DNA of 64,000 bases from Nisaea denitrificans DSM 18348 (GTDB lineage: Bacteria; Pseudomonadota; Alphaproteobacteria; Thalassobaculales; Thalassobaculaceae). The notes under the pieces were generated by a model that worked only from the letters and a program-made list of their open reading frames with translations, had not been told where the DNA came from and made no database searches. The position numbers and the translations under genes are program-made. The DNA lies in NCBI RefSeq assembly GCF_000426505.1, contig NZ_KE384531.1:1-64000 (forward strand), given 5' to 3'. The stretch's first letter is position 1. Each line of letters begins with the position of its first letter. Below, piece by piece: positions 1 to 9,407 of this stretch.

Positions 1-3000
1 AGCAGCTCCTCGCCCGGCGTCACGGGCACAGCGGACCCGCTCCGCTCAACCATGTCCGGCACGGGCAGGGCTTTGCGGTCGAGCTTGCCTGTGACGGTGA
101 GCGGCAATGCGTCGAGGACAATCACCTCGAAGGGAACCATGTAGCCGGGGAGCCGCTCCCGGCACCATGCAAGGGCAGTTCCCGAGTTTGCCGTTCCGGT
201 TAGATAGGCGATCAGTCTCGGTTCGGCCGTTGTGCCTTCCGGCCCATAGAGAATGGCTCCGGCTTCGTGAATATCAGGGTGGCTGCGGAGAACCGCTTCG
301 ATCTCTCCGAGCTCGATACGGAAGCCACGCAGCTTGATTTGGCCATCGCGGCGCCCGACCATTTCCAGACTGCCGTCCGGCAGACGGCGCGCCATGTCGC
401 CACTGCGGTAGCGGATGGCACCGGGGCGTGCCGGGTCCGCTTCGAAGGCGGCGGAGTCCTGCTGCCAATAGCCGAGCGCGACATGCGGGCTGCAGATCGC
501 GATTTCACCGAACAGGTTCGCCGGTGCGCCGGTCTCGTCGAGAAGGTCGATGATCGTGCCGTCGACCGGATAGCCCACAGGCACTGAATGGCGGTGCAGA
601 TCAGTTTCATGATCGGCGAAGAATTGCAGGGTCACGGTCGACTCAGTCGGACCGAGGCCGTTGACGAAGAGGGTGCCGGGCTCGAACCGTTGCCGGAAGG
701 TCTCGAAATCTGCACGGGTGACGGCCTCGCCCCCCATGACCGTGAGCCGGATCGACGGCAAGCGGGTCTCCAGATCGGCAGCGAAGGCGCGGAAGACACT
801 CGGCGTCGAGTGCCAGATGGTGACGCCCTCCTGTTCCAGCCAGGGCGCGCAATCAGCAATGGACTGGTTACGCGCGTCGAAGAGGCAGAGCGTGGCGCCG
901 TTGAGAAGGGCGCCGTAAAAATCCATCACCGCAGCGTCGAAAGCGTAGGAGGCGACCTGGAGCAGACGGTCTTCGGAGGTGAGCCGCAGATTTTCGGTAT
1001 AACGCCGGATGAAGTGGAGCACGTTGCGATGGTTCTGCACCACGCCCTTCGGTCGTCCGGTCGAGCCGGAGGTGTAGAGCAGATAGGCGATGCCGTCCGG
1101 AGCGGTTTCAGGCAGTTCCGCTGCCGGAGACCGGTCCAGCCGGTCGAGTGAAATCACGGTGCGGCCCGCTCCTGCGAGTGTTGCGGCGAGTTCTTCGTTC
1201 TCGGCTGTGCAGAGGACGATCTCGGCGCCGACATCTTCGAGGATCGCCTGGAGTCTTTGTTGCGGTTGCGACGGATCGAGCGGGACATAGGTCCGTCCGG
1301 CCTGCAGCGTGCCGAGAATGCCGACTGCCATACTGGTGTCGTGCGGCAGCAGCAGGGCTACCCGTTTGCACTCAGGGCGTTCAAGCAGTACGGCGGCGAG
1401 GCGTCGGCCTTCCAGATCCAGCGCGCCATATGTGAGCGATTGCGTCGGCGTCTGGACCGCGATGCGATTACGATGCCGGGCTACCTGTTCGGCGAAGCGG
1501 TTCGGAATGGAGCGTTCGATCGACCCGAAACGGACGGGTGCTCCCGCCGGTTCCGGCATCTCGCGTCGCGCCGCAGGTTCGTCGCGATAGAGCGATATTT
1601 CCGTCAGGGGCGCGTCCGGCTCTGACGCAATGCCGCGCAGGAGAGCGAGGAAACAGTCGCCGAGGAAGGCCGCCGTCTCATGCTCGAACAAGGCCGCATT
1701 ATATTGCAGCTCTCCGTCGAGCGAGCCGTCCGGCTGTTCCGTGAAACTCAGGTTCAGATCGAACTTGGCCAGGAAATCGTCTGCCTGACTGGTCTGCTCC
1801 ACCTTCAGGCCGTCCAGCGTGATCTGCTCGCGCCGTGTGTTGACCAGATTGATCATCACCTGGAACAGCGGATTGTGGCTGAGGGAGCGGGCCGGTCGGA
1901 GCTGCTCGACAAGATATTCGAATGGCACATCCTGGTGGGCATAGGCGGCGAAAGTCGCCTGCCGGATTTCTGACAGGAAGTCCCGGAAACTCCCGCTATT
2001 GGGCACTTCCGTGCGCATGACGAGGGTGTTGAGGAACAGCCCCACAATGTCTTCCAGCCGGCGGTCCCTCCGGTTGGCAACGGGAACGCCGACACTGATG
2101 TCGCGTTCGCCGCTGAAACGGAACAGCAGCAGGTCGTAAGCCGCCAGCAGGACCATGAAGAGAGTGGCATCGCTCCCGCGTGCGAGCCTCCGTAGCGCAC
2201 CGCCGAGTTCCGCATCGATGCGCAAGGGTACGGCTCCACCTTGATGTACCTGGACAGCGGGGCGGGGATGGTCCGTCGGCAGATCGAGCAGCTCCGGCGC
2301 CCCGGCGAGGTGATCCCGCCAGAAGGTGAGCGAGCGCTCCAGAGTTTCACCGCGGAGCCACTGGTTTTGCCACTTGGCATAACCGGAATAGTTCAGTGCA
2401 GGGGCAGGCAGGGTTGCTTCGGACCCTGAGCGGAAGGCTGTGTAGAGATGGGCAAGGTCGGCGATCAGAAGATCGATGGACCAGCCGTCGCTGATGATGT
2501 GGTGCATGTTGAAGAGCAGGCGGTGCCGCTCCGGAGCCAGGGTGATCAGCTTGAGCCGGAACAGAGGTCCTGTAGCGAGATCGAAGGGCACGCCGGAATG
2601 TTCCGCGGCGAGCTGCAGGGCTTCGGCTTCGGCGTCTTCCTCCGGACGGTCGCTCAGGTCCAGTTCCGTCAGTGGATCGTAGGCGTCGAGGTAACGCGCG
2701 ACCGGGTGGCCGGCCTCGAACGAAAAGCGGAGCCTCAGGCTGTCATGCCGGGTGACGAGCGCCGCCAGGGCCCGGCGGAGGGCGACGCGGTCCAGATCGC
2801 CCCGGAGTTCGAGAGCGGCAGGCATACTGTAGGCGGTACTCGGCCCTTCCAGCTGATCGAGGAACATCAGGCGCTGTTGCGCGAAGGAGGGTTCTGGGTG
2901 CTCTCCGTCGGGGAGAGGCGTGATGTCGGGCCGTGTCCGGTTTCGGCTCGCCTCGATCAGGGAAGAGAGCCCGGAGAGGGTCGGCTTTTCGAACAGCTCA

Positions 3001-6000
3001 CGCAGGGACAGCTCTATCGCGAATGCGTCCGTGACCCTCGCGAGCATTTGGACCGCCAGCAGGGAATGACCGCCGATGGAAAAGAAGTTCGCCTCGCGGT
3101 CGATCTCATCAAGGCCGAGAAGCCCCGCCCAGATTTCGGAAAGTGCGGCTTCGGTCTGTCCGCGCGGCGGCCTGGCGGCGCGCGGTGCCACTGTCAGGCT
3201 CGCCAACGCGCGGCGGTCGAGCTTGCCGTTTGGCGTAACCGGCAGGCCGTCGAGACGGATCAGCCGGGATGGAACCATATAGGCTGGCAGGCGCCGTTCC
3301 AGAGCCGGGCGCAACTCCTCCGGGTCTAGTTCTGCATCAGCTGCCAGATAGCCGACCAGTTGCTCCTGCGCGCCGGTTTGCGAGACAACGACCGCGGCGT
3401 CCTTCACGTGCGGATCCGCGCGTAAGGCAGTCTCGATCTCTTCCAGCTCAATCCGGAAGCCACGCAGCTTTATCTGCTGATCCCGGCGGCCGAGATAATC
3501 GAGCGTTCCATCAGCCCGCCAGCAGGCAAGATCGCCCGTCGCGTAGTAGCGGCCTGTGCGGCCGTCGATTTTCATATCGATGAATTTGGCCTCGGTGAGA
3601 TCCGGCTGGCCGAGATATCCGGCGCCGACGCCGATCCCGCCGATAAACAGTTCGCCCGGCAGGCCCTCCGGCACTGGGGTACCGTTTGGATCGAGGAGAA
3701 GGACCCGGACATTGTCGATTGGACGGCCAAGTGGGACTCCGGCCGTGTCCGAGGTTGGATCAAGTGGTCCCGCCACCGCGACATCGGTACATTCCGTCGG
3801 GCCATAACTGTTCAGCACGGTCGCCTGGCAGGTCGGGTCGGCCAGCCAGTCGCGAAGCCGATCCGTCTGGATCGGCTCACCGCCGAGTATGATGTGGCGG
3901 AGGGACGCGAGCGGGGTGTAATCGCCTCCAGCCAGCAATGGGTAGAAGGCACTCGGTGTGCAGTTGATCCAGGTGATCGCGTCTTCCGCGATGGTGCGGC
4001 GAAGCGCTGCCGGGTCGTAGCCAATGCCGGGCTCGGGGAAATGAAGCGCGGCACCGGCAATCAGCGGTGCGAACAGGTTCTTCTGGGTCAGATCGAAACC
4101 GAGCGCGCTGACGAGCAGACCGCGATCACCCTCGCCCAGATCCAGCGCTGTGCAATACCATTGCAGCAGGTTGGCGAAGCCCCTGTGGTAGACCCCGGCG
4201 CCTTTGGGCGCGCCGGTGGAGCCTGACGTGTAGATGATATAGAGCAGACCGTCTGGCCCGGGACGGGTGACCGGATTGTCGATGCTCTCTTCCGCGAGCA
4301 CTGCGGCGATTGCGTCCAACCGGCAGATTTCAGCCGCGGATGGCAACCGGTCCGCCAGATCGCCCTTGCTCAGAACCAGCCGGGTCTTCGAGCCGGAAAG
4401 CATCGCCTCAAGCCGCTCGACCGGATAGGCCGGGTCGAGCGGCATATAAGCGGCTCCCGCTTTTACGATGCCAAGCAGTGCGACCACTGCCTCCGGGCCG
4501 GGCTCAAGGCAAAGTGCGACGATGTCTCCGCGCCCGATGCCCCGGCGGTTGAGATAGTGGGCAAGCTGGTTGGCGCTCGCATTGACCTCGGCGTAGTCGA
4601 GGCTCTCCCGCCGGTCGACCAAGGCCGGTGCGTTCGGCTGGAGGGCAGCCTGTTCTTCGATGGCGTGAACCAGGGTTTTCGAGGTGAGATCCACGTCCGG
4701 GCCGTCGCGCCAGCTGGCGATATCGCGGCGTTCCGGTTTGGTGAGCAGCCTGATACCGTCGAGACTGTCCTCCGGATCGGCCAAGGCGCTTCTCAGGAGT
4801 TGCTCGAAATGGCCGGCCATCCGTTGGATGCGGGCCTCGTCGAAAATGTCGGCGTTGTATTCCCAGCGCGTGACGAAGCCGTCGCCGCTCGGCTCGACAT
4901 AGAGCGTCAGGTCGAATTTCGACACCGTGACCGGTGGCGCCAGCAGACAGGTTTCAACGCCGTCCAGAACCAGATGTTCCAGCGGTGCGTTCTGCATCAC
5001 GAACATCACCTGGAAGAGTGGGCTGTGCATCAGGCTTCGCTCGGGCTGCAGATGGTCAACCAGCAGCTCGAAGGGCAGGTCTTGGTTGGCATAGGCACGA
5101 AGACAGCGGCGCCGGGTCTCGGCGACCAGTGCGGCAAAATCAGATGCGTCGTCGTCGCGCCAGCGGAGGGCGAGGGTATTGACGAACATGCCCGTCAGAT
5201 CCTCGCATTCGCGCAGGCGACGGTTGGCGACCGGGGAGCCGATCAGAAGATCATGCTGTCCGCTATAGCGCGACAGGAGGAGGCCGAAGGCGGAGATCAG
5301 GGTCATGAAATCCGTCGCGCCGTGGGCTCGGTTGAAGCCCCGTATCTTCTCGGTGAGACCGGCGTCCAGAGTGCGTGTAAGGAGGCCGCCGCGATAGCTG
5401 CGCGTCTTCGGATGAGGGCGGTCGGACGGCAGCTCAATCAGGGTCGGCGCGCCGTCGAGCTCAGCGGTCCAATGGTCGAGCTGGCGCGTCAGCGGCTCGC
5501 CCTGCAGCCAATCGTTTTGCCAGCGCGCGAAGTCGCCATAGGAGACGGGGAGGTTCGTGAGGGGGGCTTCCGCACCTTGCGTCTCTGCCCGGTAGAGAGC
5601 GGAGATATCACGCACGAGAATGTCGATGGTCCAGCCATCGCTGACGATGTGGTGGATGTTGAAGAGCAGCCAGTGAGTCCGGTCGTCGAGTTGCAGCAAA
5701 TGCAGACGGAAGAGCGGGCCTTCGGAAAGGTCGAAGGGCTGGGAGCCATGGCTGCGGGCCAGGCGCTGGGCCTCGGCCTCGCGTTCAATGGCGGGGAGAG
5801 ATGTCAGGTCCGTGACGCGCAGCGGATCATAGGGCGCGATCACCTCCGCCACGGGGGCTCCCTTGGAGGAGGGGAAACGGTTTCTGAGGCCGGTGTGCCG
5901 TGCGACCAGCGCCCGGGCGGCAGCGCCAAGTGCGCTCGCGTCGAGTGAGCCGCGCAACTCCAGCGTTGCCGGCATGTTGTAGGTGGCGCTCGGCCCCTCA

Positions 6001-9000
6001 AGCTGTTCCAGAAACCACAGCCGGCGCTGGGCGAAGGATAGCTGTGCGGTACCGGCATCCGGCGCGTGTAAGATGGGCGGCAGGCGTTCGCCGCCCCGGA
6101 GCTGTTCGATCCGTTCCGCCAGTCCGGCGATTGTCGGCGCCTCGAACAAGGCGCTGAGAGGCAGGTCCACGTCGAAACTGTCGCGCAGACGGGTGACGAG
6201 ACGCATGGCGATCAGGGAATGGCCGCCCAGTTCGAAGAAGTTGGCGGTTATCCCGACCCGGTCATGGCCGAGCAGATCGGACCAGATTTCAGCCAGAAGT
6301 GCCTCGGCTTCGTTGCGTGGGGCGATGAATGTCTCATCCGCTTCAACCGACGGCTTGGGGAGCGTGCGGCGGTCGAGTTTGCCGCTGGAGGTTTTCGGAA
6401 GTTCCGGAAGCAGGGTCAGGCTGCTGGGAACCATTGGTGCCGACAGGTTCGCGCGCAGATGATCCATGAGCTCAGCTTGCAGCGAGTTGGAGGCAGTTGC
6501 CCCGTCGGACGGGGCGACATAGGCTGCGAGGCGCCGGGAGGAGGCATTGCCAGACAGAATGACAGCGGCTTCGCCAACGGCGGGGTGCCCGCTCAGAACG
6601 GCCTCGATCTCGCCGAGCTCGACACGCACGCCGCGCAGTTTGACCTGGTCGTCGCGGCGCCCGAGATAGTCAATCAGCCCGTCCGTGCGCCAGCGGGCGA
6701 AGTCGCCGGTCCGGTAAATCCGGCCATATTCAGGATGCTCCACGAAACGCTCTGCGGTGAGGTCCGGCCGCTTCAGGTAGCCGTCGGCAAGGCAGGGGCC
6801 GGCAATGCAGAGCTCACCCGGAACGCCGACCGGCACAGGCTGACCCGCCTCGTCCAGAAGATGGATTGCGACATTGCCGATTGGCCGTCCGATTGGCGGC
6901 AGGTCGTCCCATTCGGCCACATCGCCGGGTAGGCTGTAAGCAGTCGCGACGTGGCTCTCGGTCGGGCCGTAATGGTTGTGCAGCCTGCAGGTGCTGCGCT
7001 CAAAGACCGCTCTTATCGCAGGCGTTGTCCGCAACTGCTCACCGGCGGTCACAATGTCGCGGAGGCTGGCTGGAAGTGCCTTGTCGCCCGCACTCTCCGC
7101 AAGATGTTGCAGGGCGACGAAAGGCATGAAGGCCCGCTCCACATTCTGGCTGTCTATCCAGTCGAGCAAGGCGCGACCGTCGCGGCGGCGAGCCTCGTCG
7201 ATCAACACCAGCGTTCCGCCGGAACACCAGGTTGAGGCGATTTCCTGAAATGCGACATCGAAGGTCAGCGGCGTGTATTGAAGCGTGCGTGCCGGTTCTT
7301 CCAAACCGGCCTGGGTCATCTGCCAGCCAACGAGATTGACGAGCGCCCGGTGCGGCATGGCGACGCCTTTCGGGCGGCCGGTCGAACCCGACGTGAACAG
7401 CACATAAACAAGATCTTCCGGACCAGCGGGGCAGGCGGGCGCTTCTGCGTTGCCGGTGGTGAGGATTGGGTCGTCCGGATAGAGAGTGACGATGGGGATG
7501 GCATCGTCCGGCATCCGTTCCTTGCCTGCCGGATCGGTCAGCATAAGTGCCGCTTCGCTTTCCCGCAGGAGGAAGCCGATCCGCTCTGCCGGATCTTCGG
7601 GGTCGACCGGAAGGCATGCACCGCCAGCCCGCAGCACGCCTAGGACAGCGATCAATTGTTCGGCGGAACGCGGCAGGGCGGTCGCCACTACACTGTTCGC
7701 GCCGATACCGCGTTCCTGGAGATGGCGCGCCAGTCGGCAGGCGCGGGCGTCGAGTTCGGCATAGCTCAGTTGCGTATCGCCAGACTCCAGCGCTACCGCA
7801 TCCGGACATGCGGCGACCTTGGCGGCAATCAGCTCAACCAGGTTAGCGGCCGGCGGCACCGGACAGTCGGCCTCGTTCCAGTCGCGGATCCGGGCGGCTT
7901 CTGTCTCCGAGAGCAGAGGGAGGCTTTGAAGCGGTTGCTCCGGCCGGTCCAGCAGCGCTTCCAGCAGGCGCTCGAAATGACCTTCCATGCGCAAAATTGT
8001 GTCGGCTTCGAAAAGGGCGCTCGCATACTCCCAGGTAAGGCGGAAGCCCTCTTCCCGGTCGAGCGCGGTCAATGTCAGGTCGAACACAGCGCCGCGCTGT
8101 CCACCGATCAGGAGTTCGCTGAAAAGTCCTTGCTCGAGAAGCGGCGCGCCGGTCTCGCGCTCGTAGACGAAGGCGACCTGAAAGAGGGGGGAACGGCTGG
8201 TGTCACGCTCCGGCTGTAGCCGTTCCACCAGAAGCGGGAATGGATAGGATTGATGCTCCAGCGCACCAAGAACGGTATCGCGCAGCCTGGAGAAGTAGTC
8301 CGGGCCGGACATATCATCCGGCACGTCGAGGCGCAGGGTCACAGGGTTGACGAAGTACCCGACGAGATCTTTCAGCTCCGGCTGGGCTCGCCCAAGCATC
8401 GGCGAGCCGACCAGAATCTCGCGCTGACCGCTATAACGGCGCATCAGGAGGCCGAATATGCCGAGCAGAAGGACATAAGGCGTTACCTCAAGGCGCTGGG
8501 CGGCATCCTTGATCTTCTGACTGAGAGTCGTGTCCAAATTCTGAACCCGGGTGGCGCCGGCATGGTTCTGCCGGGGCGGGCGAGGCGCGTCCGTGGGGAG
8601 ATCGAGCGCGGGAAGCTCGCCCTCCAGCTGGTCCAGCCAATAGGCCTCGGCACGTTTTCCCGCCGGGGCGGCAAGGCTTTTCTGGGACCAGTCGACATAG
8701 TCGCTGTGCGTCCAGGGCAAGGGCGGCAATGCCGCCGGTTGATCTCCGCATGCCGCACGATAGAAGCTGGAAAGCTCCGCCATGAGGATTTCGAGGGAAC
8801 GGAAATCGACGGTAATATGATGCGCCACAAAGGCGAGGACCGGCGTTGGCAGCGTGCCGTTCGTCACGCCGGTGAAGAGATGCCAGCGAACGGGTGGCGC
8901 GGCTTCAAGATCGAACGGAATGTCGGCGAACTCCGCTATTGCCTCCTCGACCTCAGCCGGGCTCCAGCTGGTGACGTCAGTGGTCTGGAGATCGACGGGC

Positions 9001-9407
9001 GCGGGCGGCGTGACGGCCCGGAAGGGCTTGCCGTCGGCGGTGGCGAAGCGGCTGCGTAGTCCGTCATGCCGTTCCGTCAGTTTGTCGATCGCCGCCTGAA
9101 GAGCGCCTATGTCGAGGTCGCGCCGCATGCGGGCGGCGAACAGGGTGTTGTAGGCGGTGCTCTGCCGGTCGAGCTCGTAGAGGAACCAGAGCGCTTCCTG
9201 ACCAACAGAGAGCGGCTCTGTCCCGGGAGGCAAATTTTCCGGCACCCGGCCCAGATAGTCGATCAGGTCCGATTTCCGGTCGCGGATTTCGGTCAGCACC
9301 TCTTCGACGAGGGCTTCGCTCGGGCCGTGATACCGGATCTGGCCATCGGTCAGGGAGAGCTCGACCCGGCGTTCCGCCAGGCTTTTTACAAATTCTGCGA
9401 TTGTCAT
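1..9407 (-). CDS. Non-ribosomal peptide synthetase, 3' end outside window (dock-C-A-T-C-A-T-C-A...)
   Basis: Multimodular NRPS; about 3135 residues are visible and the frame is open at the left edge. The first ~55 residues resemble a TubC-type N-terminal docking domain. C1 carries HHITVDF near residue 196; A1 has TSGSTG near 670; T1 has LGGHSL near 1061. C2 has HHIVSDG near 1252, A2 near 1726, T2 IGGHSL near 2111. C3 has HHIISDG near 2302, A3 near 2780, with its final GKLDRKALP motif near 3109. No epimerase, methyltransferase or thioesterase domain is visible. Specificity residues read by eye: A1 D-V-Q-F-V-A-H-V-A-K, a proline-type code; A2 D-L-K-N-I-G-S-D-V-K and A3 D-A-M-H-V-G-G-V-T-K, which I cannot assign. 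The ATG overlaps the PKS stop (ATGA), implying translational coupling. The third T domain and any release domain lie beyond base 1. Confidence 0.95.
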   Translation of the reverse strand, partial: MTIAEFVKSLAERRVELSLTDGQIRYHGPSEALVEEVLTEIRDRKSDLIDYLGRVPENLPPGTEPLSVGQEALWFLYELDRQSTAYNTLFAARMRRDLDIGALQAAIDKLTERHDGLRSRFATADGKPFRAVTPPAPVDLQTTDVTSWSPAEVEEAIAEFADIPFDLEAAPPVRWHLFTGVTNGTLPTPVLAFVAHHITVDFRSLEILMAELSSFYRAACGDQPAALPPLPWTHSDYVDWSQKSLAAPAGKRAEAYWLDQLEGELPALDLPTDAPRPPRQNHAGATRVQNLDTTLSQKIKDAAQRLEVTPYVLLLGIFGLLMRRYSGQREILVGSPMLGRAQPELKDLVGYFVNPVTLRLDVPDDMSGPDYFSRLRDTVLGALEHQSYPFPLLVERLQPERDTSRSPLFQVAFVYERETGAPLLEQGLFSELLIGGQRGAVFDLTLTALDREEGFRLTWEYASALFEADTILRMEGHFERLLEALLDRPEQPLQSLPLLSETEAARIRDWNEADCPVPPAANLVELIAAKVAACPDAVALESGDTQLSYAELDARACRLARHLQERGIGANSVVATALPRSAEQLIAVLGVLRAGGACLPVDPEDPAERIGFLLRESEAALMLTDPAGKERMPDDAIPIVTLYPDDPILTTGNAEAPACPAGPEDLVYVLFTSGSTGRPKGVAMPHRALVNLVGWQMTQAGLEEPARTLQYTPLTFDVAFQEIASTWCSGGTLVLIDEARRRDGRALLDWIDSQNVERAFMPFVALQHLAESAGDKALPASLRDIVTAGEQLRTTPAIRAVFERSTCRLHNHYGPTESHVATAYSLPGDVAEWDDLPPIGRPIGNVAIHLLDEAGQPVPVGVPGELCIAGPCLADGYLKRPDLTAERFVEHPEYGRIYRTGDFARWRTDGLIDYLGRRDDQVKLRGVRVELGEIEAVLSGHPAVGEAAVILSGNASSRRLAAYVAPSDGATASNSLQAELMDHLRANLSAPMVPSSLTLLPELPKTSSGKLDRRTLPKPSVEADETFIAPRNEAEALLAEIWSDLLGHDRVGITANFFELGGHSLIAMRLVTRLRDSFDVDLPLSALFEAPTIAGLAERIEQLRGGERLPPILHAPDAGTAQLSFAQRRLWFLEQLEGPSATYNMPATLELRGSLDASALGAAARALVARHTGLRNRFPSSKGAPVAEVIAPYDPLRVTDLTSLPAIEREAEAQRLARSHGSQPFDLSEGPLFRLHLLQLDDRTHWLLFNIHHIVSDGWTIDILVRDISALYRAETQGAEAPLTNLPVSYGDFARWQNDWLQGEPLTRQLDHWTAELDGAPTLIELPSDRPHPKTRSYRGGLLTRTLDAGLTEKIRGFNRAHGATDFMTLISAFGLLLSRYSGQHDLLIGSPVANRRLRECEDLTGMFVNTLALRWRDDDASDFAALVAETRRRCLRAYANQDLPFELLVDHLQPERSLMHSPLFQVMFVMQNAPLEHLVLDGVETCLLAPPVTVSKFDLTLYVEPSGDGFVTRWEYNADIFDEARIQRMAGHFEQLLRSALADPEDSLDGIRLLTKPERRDIASWRDGPDVDLTSKTLVHAIEEQAALQPNAPALVDRRESLDYAEVNASANQLAHYLNRRGIGRGDIVALCLEPGPEAVVALLGIVKAGAAYMPLDPAYPVERLEAMLSGSKTRLVLSKGDLADRLPSAAEICRLDAIAAVLAEESIDNPVTRPGPDGLLYIIYTSGSTGAPKGAGVYHRGFANLLQWYCTALDLGEGDRGLLVSALGFDLTQKNLFAPLIAGAALHFPEPGIGYDPAALRRTIAEDAITWINCTPSAFYPLLAGGDYTPLASLRHIILGGEPIQTDRLRDWLADPTCQATVLNSYGPTECTDVAVAGPLDPTSDTAGVPLGRPIDNVRVLLLDPNGTPVPEGLPGELFIGGIGVGAGYLGQPDLTEAKFIDMKIDGRTGRYYATGDLACWRADGTLDYLGRRDQQIKLRGFRIELEEIETALRADPHVKDAAVVVSQTGAQEQLVGYLAADAELDPEELRPALERRLPAYMVPSRLIRLDGLPVTPNGKLDRRALASLTVAPRAARPPRGQTEAALSEIWAGLLGLDEIDREANFFSIGGHSLLAVQMLARVTDAFAIELSLRELFEKPTLSGLSSLIEASRNRTRPDITPLPDGEHPEPSFAQQRLMFLDQLEGPSTAYSMPAALELRGDLDRVALRRALAALVTRHDSLRLRFSFEAGHPVARYLDAYDPLTELDLSDRPEEDAEAEALQLAAEHSGVPFDLATGPLFRLKLITLAPERHRLLFNMHHIISDGWSIDLLIADLAHLYTAFRSGSEATLPAPALNYSGYAKWQNQWLRGETLERSLTFWRDHLAGAPELLDLPTDHPRPAVQVHQGGAVPLRIDAELGGALRRLARGSDATLFMVLLAAYDLLLFRFSGERDISVGVPVANRRDRRLEDIVGLFLNTLVMRTEVPNSGSFRDFLSEIRQATFAAYAHQDVPFEYLVEQLRPARSLSHNPLFQVMINLVNTRREQITLDGLKVEQTSQADDFLAKFDLNLSFTEQPDGSLDGELQYNAALFEHETAAFLGDCFLALLRGIASEPDAPLTEISLYRDEPAARREMPEPAGAPVRFGSIERSIPNRFAEQVARHRNRIAVQTPTQSLTYGALDLEGRRLAAVLLERPECKRVALLLPHDTSMAVGILGTLQAGRTYVPLDPSQPQQRLQAILEDVGAEIVLCTAENEELAATLAGAGRTVISLDRLDRSPAAELPETAPDGIAYLLYTSGSTGRPKGVVQNHRNVLHFIRRYTENLRLTSEDRLLQVASYAFDAAVMDFYGALLNGATLCLFDARNQSIADCAPWLEQEGVTIWHSTPSVFRAFAADLETRLPSIRLTVMGGEAVTRADFETFRQRFEPGTLFVNGLGPTESTVTLQFFADHETDLHRHSVPVGYPVDGTIIDLLDETGAPANLFGEIAICSPHVALGYWQQDSAAFEADPARPGAIRYRSGDMARRLPDGSLEMVGRRDGQIKLRGFRIELGEIEAVLRSHPDIHEAGAILYGPEGTTAEPRLIAYLTGTANSGTALAWCRERLPGYMVPFEVIVLDALPLTVTGKLDRKALPVPDMVERSGSAVPVTPGEEL

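Noticed and set aside
4557-5948. 463-codon plus-strand open frame within the NRPS region
   Set aside because: The opposite strand has continuous C-A-T domain homology, so this is a shadow.
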